A DNA stretch of 64,000 nucleotides. Origin: Oscillatoriales cyanobacterium. Lineage in GTDB: Bacteria > Cyanobacteriota > Cyanobacteriia > Cyanobacteriales > Microcoleaceae. The position numbers and the translations under genes are program-made. The notes beneath the pieces are model-generated. The model worked only from the letters and a program-made list of their open reading frames with translations, searched no databases and was not told the DNA's origin. The DNA is taken from positions 124,001 to 188,000 of the forward strand of contig RDXX01000015.1 of the NCBI GenBank assembly GCA_004292955.1, given 5' to 3'. Numbering within the stretch: the stretch's first letter is position 1; every line of letters begins with the position of its first letter. Shown piece by piece: positions 32,884 through 41,914 of the stretch.

Positions 32884-35800
32884 ATGCCATCTTTAGTAGC
32901 AGAAGATTGGGGATATAAATTTAGTGGCGATCGCACAATTAGTAAATTTATTGGTCAAGTTGAAGGAGAAGCGGCTTTAGCGAAATATTGCGATTGGGAA
33001 TGCAGAGATCGGGCGGAAGTTGTGATGTCGGAAATAGCCGGTAAATCCCCCAGTCTTTTCTACGTGCGCCGCCAAAAGGTAAATGAGAGATTTTCTGAAG
33101 AGGAAATCTGGGAATTGATTCTTGCTACGGATGGAGATGATTTTGAATTACCCGAATTGCTGCAAAAAGCCGTGAAGCGAAGCTATCCCGAAGGGAATCG
33201 CACTTTACGATTACTCGCAACTGTACGCATAGAAGATGGAATCGGCGGGTTGAAACTGCTGGATGCTGGTTTGGTGGCGCTTCCTAGAGGTAGAAAAGAT
33301 GGCTATGCTTTGCCGGTACAGTTGCGACTTTTGCCAAAAAGTAGATCGCCAATTCCTGCAAAGTCGATCGCCCGCGTCCAACAAATGCCATTTTGGGACG
33401 AGAGACACATACCGACAACTGAACAATTAAAAGTTTGGCACACTTTCTTAAATGTCGAAAAACGCATCGCCGAAGCGCGTCAATTTTGTGTACCTTTCCG
33501 CGCGCATAACTATGGTTCCGGCTTCAAAATCGTTACTTTTGAAATCGATCGCAATTCGGCAACTCTTGACGGCTACGAGGAGAATCCCTTACAAGTCGGC
33601 GACTTTCGCGAAAGGCTGAAACAAGCCAGAAATGAAGACATTATTTTGTTTGATTCGCCGCCGGGAAGCAGAAGCAGCCGCGATGGCGAGACTTTGGGTA
33701 GCATTGCGGAAATTGAATTTGAACGTGGTATGTTACGGATTAAGTTGGATGTTGATTTGGGCGATCGCATGGCGGGCGGTAGATATCAACTTCCCAAACA
33801 AGGATTTTTGTATTTCGAGGCGGCGGGCGATATCAGTCAGATCGATCGCAAAAAGAAAGCTTTAAAGATGCTGGCGGATGGCCGCGCTCAAAATCCCTAT
33901 TTAAGCGAGTTTTTATTTGACTCTTCCGAGGCGAGAATTCCCGACAAGCTGGTAAAATTGGATCGGGAAAATTTATTAAATCGCAATGCTAACGACGATC
34001 AACTCGCTGCCGTAGAAATGGTGCTTTCGGCGCGGGATTTAATTTTGATTCAAGGGCCGCCAGGAACCGGGAAAACGACGGTGATTGCGGAAATTTGCTA
34101 TCAAATTGCGCGTCAGGGCGGGAAAACTTTGATTGCTTCTCAGGCAAATTTAGCCGTTGATAATGCTTTGAGTCGGTTGGTTCACAATCCGGCAATTCGG
34201 GCTTTGCGAAAGGGAAAAGCCCATAAGGTACAGGAGGAAGGCCAGCCGTTTTTAGAGGAAAATGCGATCGGCACTTGGCTGCAAAATACGGCGACTGATT
34301 GCGAACAAAAACTGTCGCAGCGTCAGATTAATGTCACATCTTTACAGCGGTTGCTGGCAGATTTCGACAGATTTAATGCCTACTCGGCCGCCGAGAGAGC
34401 TTTTTTTAAGGAACAAAAATACCTGCACGACGGGAAGGCGGAGGTTGAGGAAAAGTTGACCGCGCAATCAGCAGCGTATCAATTAAGTTTAACTGCTAAA
34501 AGCGAGATTGCGTCTTTGGTTGATGGGCTGGCAAATTTACTGGCGGCGCCGGAGATTAACTGGGAATCTTCAGAAGTTTCCGAGTTTATGCCGAAACTAA
34601 AACCTTATTCTGAAGGCAATGTTTTAGTCGAAAACTTTATGGCAAATGTGCGGCTTTGCGTCAACCATACTATTCAAATAGGATTGGATCGCCCTAGTTG
34701 CGGTGCGTTTGGGATTGCGGTTTGGTTGCGGGAAACTGTAGCAGCACAATTATCCGAATTTGAGACGGCGGGCGATCGCGCCCAGGAAGTTTGTCACGCG
34801 ATGTCAGGAGTTGCGGAGTCGCTGCGGGCGTCGCGGCAGTTGTCGGATGCGGTGAATCAACTCGAGTTGGGCGACAAGCAAAATCAGACACACCGCCACA
34901 ATCTCGAACAGAAAATCAGTAATTTGGAACTGCGAAAAGCGGAAATTGCCGCCGTGGTTGTCGCCGTTGCAGAGTGGATTGAGACGGCGGATACGCGACT
35001 TTATACTGTTGTGAAAGCTTGCTGGGAAACGGGCGCAATGCTGACGGATGATATGGTAGAATTGCCCGCAGGACTTTTGAAAATTGCCCGATCGCTCAAA
35101 TTGCCGATCGTCCCGCCGAAGTGTAAAGTCAGTTTGCCCGATTTGGAAAGACTGCAAAAGGCGATCGCCCATGAAGCCAGCGCGGGTTTTAAGGACATTC
35201 AAGGGCAGCAGTTCCGGTTTAGCGAGTTTTTGCACCTAAATTTGATTCAAATGCCGATCGTGCTCGCTGCGGGCGATCGAGCGCAATGGCAACAACTAGC
35301 CAAAGACTTCGCCAGCTATTCCCAAGTCAGTCAAAGCCAGCGCAAATTCATCCTCGAAAAAGCTGACACTTTCTTAGCTAACATCCAACAATTTTACAGT
35401 CAATCATTGCAGCCAAATCAAATTCAAGAAACCTTCGATCGGCTAGTCAAAGAATTGCTGCATACTATTCTCGGAAACGCCCGCCAGTGCATAGTTCCTC
35501 TGAAAACCGAAACCGAACAACAACTAATTAAGCAGCAACAGTTATTAGATAAAATCGGTCAAACCGTCAGCCAGCAGCAAATATCCGCCGCCCAAGTTCA
35601 AGTAGAAGCCGCGCAGCAAGAAGCGAACTTAAAAATTAGCGAAGTTACGAATCAATTGCAAGCAATTGTAGAACAGTCAAAGGTTCCAGACAAGTTGCGG
35701 ATTCTCGCCCAACAATATCTCGCGCAAAAGTCGAATATTTGGGAACAACCGCAGCAGTTTTTCAAGCAAGTTGAAACTTGGAAAACCAGTGTGATTCAGC

Positions 35801-37212
35801 TTAAAAAATCCCTGGCTGACTTAGATCCATTCGGGATTTTGGAAGTTGTCAAAACTACTCTTGACGAGCAATTATCCCCACTGCAAATTGCCGCTACAAC
35901 TGCACAGGAGGAACTCGCGACACTTCAAACAGAATTGAACGAAATTACGACTCAACTGCAACAACAGCAGCCCACAGCAGAATTAATCGTAGAGAGAAGT
36001 TGGTGGGAATCAGCATGGCAAAATATCCCGACTAAATACCAAATAGAAGTTCCCAGTACCGGATTATTCAGCGTAGATTTTTTAAGCAAAATCAAGCGTT
36101 TATTCAAGCATTGGCAGCGGGAATTAGAACGAGAAGAAACTGCCCTCAATCGTTCTCAAAACTTCGTCACAGATTGGATTGAAAAACTCCGCAATCCGTC
36201 AGAAAAAGACCGTCAAGATTTAAAGCAAATTTATATTGACAACGCGAACGTCATCGGCATTACCTGCGTGCAAGCTGCCAGCTTTGATTTTAGCAAAAAC
36301 TTTCCCAGCTTTGATGCAGTCATCATTGACGAAGTTAGTAAATGCACTCCGCCAGAGTTATTAATCCCCGCCTTGAAGGGCAGAAAATTAGTATTAGTGG
36401 GCGATCACAGGCAATTGCCGCCGATGTTTAATCAAAGTACGATCGACGACATCGCCGAAGACATCGGTTGTACCGGAGACGAACTTAGCTTTATCAAAGA
36501 ATCGCTGTTTAAAATATTGTTTGAAAAAGCTGACGACGGTATTAAAAAAATGCTGACAACTCAGTACCGAATGCACCCGCAAATCATGGGCGCAATCAAT
36601 CAGTTTTACCAGCAAAAGCTCAACTGCGGGATTTTGGAAGCAGACACGAGACGCGCGCACCATCTCGCAGGTGACACCATCAAAGAAAACAATCACATCC
36701 TGTGGGTGAAAACGCCGGTGGGACAAGGGTTTGAGGAGGGGAAACAGGGTACTTCGCGGTTGAATGTCAAGGAAATAGATGCGATCGAGCTTTTGTGCGA
36801 ACAGATGGAAACCGCTTGGCGGCCTAAAATGGTAGAGGGTGAACCGCCGAAGGAAATCGGGATTATCACTTTTTACGGTGCTCAATTGAACGCAATTAAA
36901 GATAGAATCGCCGCCGAAAGATTCCCATCTTTGAGTATCCGCACAGGTACGGTTGACATCTTTCAAGGAATGGAAAGACCTGTGATTATTGTCAGCACTG
37001 TGTGCAATAATATTAGAGGCGATATTGGATTTGCTAAGGAACCGGAACGGGTGAATGTGGCTTTTTCTCGCGCTCAAGAATTGTTAATAGTTGTCGGCTG
37101 TCACGATTTATTTACGCAACAAACAGGTACTGTCGGAAAAATGTATCAGGAAGTTTCAAAAACGGTGCGTCACTGCGGAGGTTTTGTAGATGTTGCTAGC
37201 ATCCTCAGCTAA
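32884..37212 (+). CDS. very large SF1 (Upf1/Dna2-like) helicase (1442 aa)
   Basis: Helicase motifs are complete but widely split: Walker A GPPGTGKTT near residue 391, then Walker B VIIDEVSKC near 1146, LVLVGDHRQLPPMF near 1172, TTQYRMHPQIMGAIN near 1225, GTVDIFQGMERPVIIVST near 1355 and VNVAFSRAQELLIVVG near 1388. These are the AAA_11/AAA_12 signatures. About 700 residues rich in Gln, Glu and Ala, probably coiled coil, sit between motifs Ia and II. The N-terminal 370 residues are a separate unrecognised region. No nuclease motif was seen. The ATG follows directly on an AAATCTA heptad array without a ribosome-binding site. It overlaps the next gene by 23 bp, so the two products should work together on DNA or RNA. 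Confidence 0.85.
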   Translation: MPSLVAEDWGYKFSGDRTISKFIGQVEGEAALAKYCDWECRDRAEVVMSEIAGKSPSLFYVRRQKVNERFSEEEIWELILATDGDDFELPELLQKAVKRSYPEGNRTLRLLATVRIEDGIGGLKLLDAGLVALPRGRKDGYALPVQLRLLPKSRSPIPAKSIARVQQMPFWDERHIPTTEQLKVWHTFLNVEKRIAEARQFCVPFRAHNYGSGFKIVTFEIDRNSATLDGYEENPLQVGDFRERLKQARNEDIILFDSPPGSRSSRDGETLGSIAEIEFERGMLRIKLDVDLGDRMAGGRYQLPKQGFLYFEAAGDISQIDRKKKALKMLADGRAQNPYLSEFLFDSSEARIPDKLVKLDRENLLNRNANDDQLAAVEMVLSARDLILIQGPPGTGKTTVIAEICYQIARQGGKTLIASQANLAVDNALSRLVHNPAIRALRKGKAHKVQEEGQPFLEENAIGTWLQNTATDCEQKLSQRQINVTSLQRLLADFDRFNAYSAAERAFFKEQKYLHDGKAEVEEKLTAQSAAYQLSLTAKSEIASLVDGLANLLAAPEINWESSEVSEFMPKLKPYSEGNVLVENFMANVRLCVNHTIQIGLDRPSCGAFGIAVWLRETVAAQLSEFETAGDRAQEVCHAMSGVAESLRASRQLSDAVNQLELGDKQNQTHRHNLEQKISNLELRKAEIAAVVVAVAEWIETADTRLYTVVKACWETGAMLTDDMVELPAGLLKIARSLKLPIVPPKCKVSLPDLERLQKAIAHEASAGFKDIQGQQFRFSEFLHLNLIQMPIVLAAGDRAQWQQLAKDFASYSQVSQSQRKFILEKADTFLANIQQFYSQSLQPNQIQETFDRLVKELLHTILGNARQCIVPLKTETEQQLIKQQQLLDKIGQTVSQQQISAAQVQVEAAQQEANLKISEVTNQLQAIVEQSKVPDKLRILAQQYLAQKSNIWEQPQQFFKQVETWKTSVIQLKKSLADLDPFGILEVVKTTLDEQLSPLQIAATTAQEELATLQTELNEITTQLQQQQPTAELIVERSWWESAWQNIPTKYQIEVPSTGLFSVDFLSKIKRLFKHWQRELEREETALNRSQNFVTDWIEKLRNPSEKDRQDLKQIYIDNANVIGITCVQAASFDFSKNFPSFDAVIIDEVSKCTPPELLIPALKGRKLVLVGDHRQLPPMFNQSTIDDIAEDIGCTGDELSFIKESLFKILFEKADDGIKKMLTTQYRMHPQIMGAINQFYQQKLNCGILEADTRRAHHLAGDTIKENNHILWVKTPVGQGFEEGKQGTSRLNVKEIDAIELLCEQMETAWRPKMVEGEPPKEIGIITFYGAQLNAIKDRIAAERFPSLSIRTGTVDIFQGMERPVIIVSTVCNNIRGDIGFAKEPERVNVAFSRAQELLIVVGCHDLFTQQTGTVGKMYQEVSKTVRHCGGFVDVASILS

Positions 37213-38125
37213 ACAAATTGATGCGAATTTAAGTTCGCTAGCGGCACAAATTGAGCAACAAAACCCTGATTTGTCGGTGTTGGTGGCGCGTGAATTCCGC
37301 TTTGCAATTCGCCAAACTCCGCTGGAGGTGACGATTAGCGAACCTCGCGAGTTTAATGTATTGGAAGAGTTCATTTTGCGGGCGGGTGTGGAGTTCGATC
37401 CTGCGCCAACTTTGCAGGAGTTGGCGGATTTGTTGGGGTTGGATCGGGTTTTTGTGAAGACTGCGGCGACGAATTTGGTTAATTTGGAGATTTTGGAGGT
37501 GGCGGAAAATGGTAAAATTGCGATCGCGAATCCCGCCCTTACGGGGGCTACGCCAACGAAGACGATCGCACCTCTAGGCGAAGATTTTTTTGATAAAGGT
37601 GCAGTTAGTCGATCGCAAATCCAATCAATTTACGCCATTTCCGATCCATTAAACCAAACTCTCACCTTCAAGTTCGACGCTGTAGCAGCAGAATCAATCA
37701 ACTTACCAGATTTAGCAGACTTCGTATCCCTCGAACATAAAATTAGCGACCTTGCGGATTTAAGCATAACAGAAATCCAGCCGCTGATCCAAGCTTCCGG
37801 CCTCGGGATTCACGTCCCCGAAAACGGCAAAATCGTCTCTCAGTGCGATGTCATCGGCGACGATTTGGATATTTGGCAAATTGTATCAGTTTTTGTGTTG
37901 CAGGATGCGATCGAAAATAAAACTACCATCCAACTCCGACAGGGAAAGCACATATTAGAAACAGCCTCAAACTTGCTAAACGAACTCGAATCCCAACAAA
38001 AACTTTCCTTAAACGACTTGTGTAAATTATCCGAAGAAGATGTTATTTTGGAAGAACCAGAAATAATCGCTACTCCAAAAACTCGGAAATCGGCAGCTAA
38101 GAAGAAAGGCAAGGAAACGATATGA
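37190..38125 (+). CDS. helicase partner protein, unknown function (311 aa)
   Basis: I do not recognise this family. The start overlaps the helicase 3' end by 23 bp, which means tight translational coupling. Residues about 55-110 (FNVLEEFILRAGVEF, TLQELADLLGLDRVFVKTAATNL) look like a winged-helix/MarR-like fold, suggesting nucleic-acid or protein binding. The C-terminus is Lys-rich (KTRKSAAKKKGK). Residues near 118-127 (ALTGATPTKT) are encoded by a short dispersed repeat inserted at 37543-37566. There are no transmembrane helices or obvious catalytic motifs. A substrate-recognition or regulatory role for the helicase is inferred. Confidence 0.65.
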   Translation: MLLASSAKQIDANLSSLAAQIEQQNPDLSVLVAREFRFAIRQTPLEVTISEPREFNVLEEFILRAGVEFDPAPTLQELADLLGLDRVFVKTAATNLVNLEILEVAENGKIAIANPALTGATPTKTIAPLGEDFFDKGAVSRSQIQSIYAISDPLNQTLTFKFDAVAAESINLPDLADFVSLEHKISDLADLSITEIQPLIQASGLGIHVPENGKIVSQCDVIGDDLDIWQIVSVFVLQDAIENKTTIQLRQGKHILETASNLLNELESQQKLSLNDLCKLSEEDVILEEPEIIATPKTRKSAAKKKGKETI

Positions 38126-38178
38126 TCGGGACTAAAAAAGACTTTATATCAATTCCGGCTGCGCCGGAATGACAAGCG

Positions 38179-38242
38179 AGGAGACGGCAGTGCCGTGTCC
38201 CTACGCCCGATTAATTGTAGGGAAACGGCACTGCCGTCTCCT
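38179..38242. repeat. 64-bp hairpin repeat between helicase partner and xisI
   Basis: The 26-base arm starting AGGAGACGGCAGTGCCGT at 38179-38204 is repeated inversely at 38217-38242 with one mismatch, around a 12-base loop. It lies directly upstream of a coding remnant and may have disrupted that gene. Confidence 0.75.
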
Positions 38243-38249
38243 GATTTTG

Positions 38250-38333
38250 GGTAATATTAATTCCGATGCAACCCTAATTGATATTAGTCCTGATCAACCA
38301 ACAAATGAGGTAATTGTGCAATGGACAAACTAG
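38250..38333 (+). pseudogene. 3' remnant of an xisH-like partner of xisI
   Basis: The frame ending in TAG at 38331-38333 reads SDATLIDISPDQPTNEVIVQW and overlaps the xisI start by 13 bp. XisH proteins end in a similar hydrophobic-acidic stretch followed by VIxW and overlap xisI in the same way. Upstream the frame runs into the hairpin repeat, and no body of the gene is present. The assignment is inferred from position and the VQW ending only. Confidence 0.4.
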
Positions 38334-38656
38334 CTCAATATCGTCAATACGTTCAGACATTAATCACCCGTTATGCTGAAGATGATGTTTCCGATGATGA
38401 AGTCGAAGTGCAACTTATCTGCGACACAGAACGAGATCATTATCAGTGGATGAATGTCGGCTGGGAACACCTTAACCGAATTTATCGAAGCATCATTCAC
38501 ATTGACATCAAAGATGGAAAAATCTGGCTTCAGCAAAATTTAACCGACCAAAATCCAGCGGAGGAATTAGTTGCAATGGGAGTGCCAAGAGAGGATATTG
38601 TTTTGGGATTGCAACCCCCATACAAACGACCGTATACTGACTACGGTGTAGCGTAA
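38321..38656 (+). CDS. XisI family protein (111 aa)
   Basis: The protein fits the XisI family (fdxN element excision controlling factor): MDKLAQYRQYVQTLITRYAE, later DTERDHYQWMNVGWE and a DIKDGKIWLQQNLTD segment, ending in YKRPYTDYGVA. XisI usually pairs with XisH, a nuclease-fold protein; here only a short piece of the upstream partner remains. In Anabaena the pair controls excision of a DNA element, but the many copies in cyanobacteria probably have another role. The protein is small and soluble. Confidence 0.85.
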   Translation: MDKLAQYRQYVQTLITRYAEDDVSDDEVEVQLICDTERDHYQWMNVGWEHLNRIYRSIIHIDIKDGKIWLQQNLTDQNPAEELVAMGVPREDIVLGLQPPYKRPYTDYGVA

Positions 38657-38660
38657 ATAG

Positions 38661-38902
38661 TTGACAGTTGACAGTTGACAGTTGACAGTTGACCCCTTCG
38701 ACTACGCTCAGGGCACAGCAGTTGACAGTCTATTCTTATGGTGCGCCAGTCTTAAGATTACTAAAAAAACTTAGGGTTTCCCTACTGACCGAATAGCAGG
38801 GGTTTGAAGCACCAGCATGAAGGCAGATTGTGATAAGAACGGAGTTTAAATCTCCATTCTTATCAATTCGCTGTCAACTGTCAACTGTCAACTGTCAACT
38901 GT
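38661..38902. repeat. inverted pair of TTGACAG heptad arrays
   Basis: A TTGACAG array at 38661-38692 on the plus strand faces CTGTCAA copies at 38871-38902, so the two can pair over about 30 bases. Between them lies a GATAAGAACGGAG/CTCCATTCTTATC hairpin (38832-38864). The second array ends exactly at the stop codon of the SLH gene (38903). Confidence 0.7.
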
Positions 38903-40159
38903 TTATTGAGCCTTAACGCATTTCAGCATCCGCAAAGTAGCCGCGGCTGCGTAATTGCGCTTTGCAGAATCATCGGGAGCAAAACGAGTTCCAACTTCGT
39001 TAACAGCGGAAGCAACAGAACAATAAGCAGACATTTGAGTAATAATCGCAGCAGCCCAATGATTTTGAGTGTCTGAAAAAGTTTTAGGCGGTTCTTTTCC
39101 AACTAAATTTGGCTGCATTCCCCGCGCCGACAAACCAAATTCTGATGCTCTCCGCAGCACCGCCATCAATTCAGCGCGAGTCACTGACTGCATGGGTTTA
39201 AAAGTTCCATCTTGATAGCCACTAACTATTTTATTGTCCCGCGCAAATTGCACTTTTCCGGCACTCCAGCGCGTGCTATCAACGTCGCTATAAGGACGAG
39301 TAGAAACATTGTTAGGAAATGTGATGTTAGCACCTTGGATTCCTTTCAATGATTCCAATACTAAAGATACCAATTGCTCTCGCGTAACGGCAAGCTGCGG
39401 CCGAAATGTATTATCTTGAGCAAAGCCGGCGACAAACCCAAGGCCCACAGCTTCTTTAATTTCGGAAGCGTAGATATCGCTAGCAATATCTCCGAATGTA
39501 GAAGAGCCAGTATTGCCTCCGGTATTTCCTCCGGTATTTCCGCCAGTATTACCTCCGGTATTTCCGCCAGTATTTCCGCCAGTATTTCCGCCAGTATTTC
39601 CGATTTGTCCCGGTGCGGCTTGACTGCTAGTGAAATAAAAGTGACCTAATACTTTCCCTTGATAAGTTCTTTTACTAAAGCGCCAAGCGGGATCGAGAGT
39701 GATTTTCATAAAGCCGTTAGTATTGCCGTTGGTGCGGCCGATAATTATCGGTTGAGCGTTAGGATCGCTGGGAATTCCCATTAATACCACATTGCCATCA
39801 ACATTTTGCAATATTAGGCTGTATTTTAATGCTAAATCGGTGCCGGCCATGCGAATGGAAAAGCCGTTGCTGTCTGTGGCGCGGCCGCAAATGCCGGTGA
39901 AGTCAAAAGTAGCTAATAACGGATCGACTGTCACGGGATTAGAACCGCTTTCGCTCCAGCACTTCCGTCTGTCTGTGACTTGTTCTACAATAAGCAATTG
40001 GTAGCCGGTCAAACCGCCCGGTTGGGCGATCGCAATTACTCGATCTTGGTTAATTTCGGTTTCGTCAAAAGTATATGCTTTCGCCGGAGCGATCGCCCCG
40101 AGTGTTAAAATTGCTGAACCGACAAAGGCGGCCGCTGCTCGTACCAGTGAATGTTTCAT
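38903..40159 (-). CDS. SLH-domain surface protein with DUF3747-like N-terminal domain (418 aa)
   Basis: A Sec signal peptide (AAAAFVGSAILTLGAIAPAKA, about residues 8-28) precedes a DUF3747-like domain (FDETEINQDRVIAIAQPGG..., about 30-185). Then comes a linker of about eight NTGG units, encoded by a 12-bp minisatellite at 39505-39604. The C-terminal 190 residues hold S-layer homology motifs (SDVDSTRWSAGKVQFARDN, GYQDGTFKPMQSVTRAEL, ARFAPDD-like RFAPDDSAKR). The protein is probably exported and bound to the cell wall. The minisatellite could vary in copy number without loss of frame. Its ATG lies 440 bp from prs, with a promoter expected above 40159. Confidence 0.85.
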   Translation of the reverse strand: MKHSLVRAAAAFVGSAILTLGAIAPAKAYTFDETEINQDRVIAIAQPGGLTGYQLLIVEQVTDRRKCWSESGSNPVTVDPLLATFDFTGICGRATDSNGFSIRMAGTDLALKYSLILQNVDGNVVLMGIPSDPNAQPIIIGRTNGNTNGFMKITLDPAWRFSKRTYQGKVLGHFYFTSSQAAPGQIGNTGGNTGGNTGGNTGGNTGGNTGGNTGGNTGSSTFGDIASDIYASEIKEAVGLGFVAGFAQDNTFRPQLAVTREQLVSLVLESLKGIQGANITFPNNVSTRPYSDVDSTRWSAGKVQFARDNKIVSGYQDGTFKPMQSVTRAELMAVLRRASEFGLSARGMQPNLVGKEPPKTFSDTQNHWAAAIITQMSAYCSVASAVNEVGTRFAPDDSAKRNYAAAATLRMLKCVKAQ

Positions 40160-40538
40160 AGTTTTTCCCTATTTACCCCTTATTTTGGTCAGACATCTCT
40201 AGAAGATGAAAAGGTCGCGGTCTTAAGACAACAAGATAGAATTTTACCATTTGTTGTTCCAGCGATCTCAAGTGCGATCGACTCCGGTTAGATCGGATGA
40301 TATCGTTTCCGGTTGCATCGGAATGATTTAACCGCAGAGGGCGCAGAGGGCACAGAGAGAGAATAGAGAGATTAATACAGGACGATGCTACCGGATTTGA
40401 TATGATACTGCAATGCGATCGTTAATGCGGTGTTACGATCGCGAGCTCTTAAGCTCGCACTATAGGAAACATATTATTATTCGGATGCCTGTGGAAACGA
40501 TATTTATTGCCAGAAAGAGCGCAACATACAAAAAAAAC
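40160..40538. other. intergenic region between SLH gene and prs terminator
   Basis: The gap contains GAGGGCGCAGAGGGCACAGAG near 40338, an 8-base degenerate repeat of the type GCAGAGAG also seen at 45500-45545. GCGAGCTCTTAAGCTCGC at 40441-40458 is a perfect palindrome. No gene is supported. Confidence 0.5.
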
Positions 40539-40565
40539 GGTGCGTTAACAAGCCTGTAACGCACC
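40539..40565 (-). terminator. terminator of prs
   Basis: GGTGCGTTA at 40539-40547 pairs with TAACGCACC (40557-40565). On the minus strand it is followed by GTTTTTTTT. It lies 34 bases beyond the prs stop codon. Confidence 0.85.
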
Positions 40566-40598
40566 CTAAAACAAATATTGAAAACGTGCTTTCTCTAG

Positions 40599-41591
40599 CT
40601 AGCGGAACATACTGCTAACAGAACTATCTTCGTGAATCCGCCAAATAGTTTCGCCCAGCAAATTCGCTACCGAAAGCACCGTCAACTGCTTGAATCGGTT
40701 CTCTTCAGGTACGGGAATTGTATTTGTAACAATTACCTCTTCCAAAACTCCGCTAGACAAACGCTCGATCGCCGGAGGTGAAAAAACCGCATGAGTAGCA
40801 CAAGCATATACCTGTCTCGCACCCTGGCGGCGCAACAATCTCGCGCCTTCGGTAATCGTCCCCGCAGTATCGATCATGTCGTCCACCAACACGGCAGTTT
40901 TGCCTTTGACATCCCCGATGACGTTCATCACTTCAGCGACGTTGTGAGCTTGGCGGCGCTTGTCAATAATTGCTAGGGGAGCATCGCCAAGCTTTTTCGC
41001 AAAAGATCTCGCCCTGGCGACTCCGCCCACATCCGGCGAAACGACGACAATATCTGTCAACTTCTTGCTCGCGAGATAATCCAACAGCACTGGCGAACCG
41101 TAAACATGATCGAAAGGAATGTCAAAATAACCTTGAATCTGAGCTGAGTGCAAATCCATCCCTAAAATGCGATTTGCTCCAGCTTCAGTAATCAAATTAG
41201 CTACCAACTTTGCAGTAATTGACTCTCTGCCGGCTGTTTTGCGATCGGCTCTAGCATAGCCGTAGTAAGGAATCACAGCAGTAACTTGTCTTGCTGAAGC
41301 GCGGCGACAAGCATCGATCATAATTAATAATTCCATGAGTCGATCGTTCACCGGACAGCAAGTAGGCTGAATCAAGTAAACATCGCAACCCCGAATCGAT
41401 TCTTGAATTTGAACGTAGAGTTCCCCATCAGCGAACCGCTTGCGAACCATCGGCCCCAAATCGATCCCCAAATAGCGAGCCACCTCTTGGGCGAGGGGAA
41501 CATTAGCAGAACCGGAGAACAGCCGCAGACGGTCGTGAGCGGAAACCGGCGGCTCGGGAAACGGAAGCGGTAAAGTAGCAGAACGGATCAC
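40599..41591 (-). CDS. prs: ribose-phosphate pyrophosphokinase
   Basis: The 330-residue protein matches class I PRPP synthase: RLFSGSANVPLAQEVARYLG, the ATP/Mg2+ region with ADRKTAGRESITAKLVANL, VVSPDVGGVARARSFAKKL, and the PRPP-binding loop AVLVDDMIDTAGTI. It makes phosphoribosyl pyrophosphate for purine, pyrimidine, His and Trp synthesis. It is a single gene ending in a strong terminator. The first 17 residues before HDRLRLFSG are variable in the family, so the exact start is less sure. Confidence 0.96.
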   Translation of the reverse strand: MIRSATLPLPFPEPPVSAHDRLRLFSGSANVPLAQEVARYLGIDLGPMVRKRFADGELYVQIQESIRGCDVYLIQPTCCPVNDRLMELLIMIDACRRASARQVTAVIPYYGYARADRKTAGRESITAKLVANLITEAGANRILGMDLHSAQIQGYFDIPFDHVYGSPVLLDYLASKKLTDIVVVSPDVGGVARARSFAKKLGDAPLAIIDKRRQAHNVAEVMNVIGDVKGKTAVLVDDMIDTAGTITEGARLLRRQGARQVYACATHAVFSPPAIERLSSGVLEEVIVTNTIPVPEENRFKQLTVLSVANLLGETIWRIHEDSSVSSMFR

Positions 41592-41786
41592 AGCAGGCCT
41601 CTTGCAAGACGTTTATTTAACCGCCATCTTACCATCGGAAATTAGAAATGTTCAGCCAATATTTGGAGAGATTTAACTTTCGGGGCGGCCGCAAGTGTTA
41701 ACTTAGGCGAACTGAATAGAAGTTGCACAAATATGTCGGATAAACAGGGTTTATGGCTGGCTGTGTGCAGGCAGAAGCGCGATCGC
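41592..41786. other. intergenic region upstream of prs
   Basis: This is where the prs promoter should lie. No ORF, RNA or clear repeat was seen. A MITE follows at 41797. Confidence 0.35.
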
Positions 41787-41914
41787 ACTTCTGTCTCAAT
41801 ACGGTTCACTTAAGGTTTGTTTGTCATTGCTGTCCTCGCGACGCAAACGAGCGCGTCTGTTTGTCACATTCTTTTTCCCCGTGGACTATCAGTGAACCGT
41901 ATTGACTTCTGTCT
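41787..41914. mobile_element. 108-bp MITE (IS4-like ends) with 10-bp target duplication
   Basis: Perfect 14-bp terminal inverted repeats, CAATACGGTTCACT at 41797-41810 and AGTGAACCGTATTG at 41891-41904, bound a non-coding 108-bp element. ACTTCTGTCT is found directly before (41787-41796) and directly after (41905-41914), as a target-site duplication. The ends resemble those of IS4-family elements, which duplicate about 9-12 bp. The intact repeats suggest a fairly recent insertion. Confidence 0.8.

Noticed and set aside
32884-37212. Assignment of the helicase to the Mokosh defence system
   Set aside because: The helicase type fits, but no kinase domain is fused and the partner has no HxKxxxxD phospholipase-D motif.
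30446-38125. Integrated island bounded by a duplicated tRNA-His end
   Set aside because: No second copy of the tRNA 3' end was found downstream, and no integrase gene is present.
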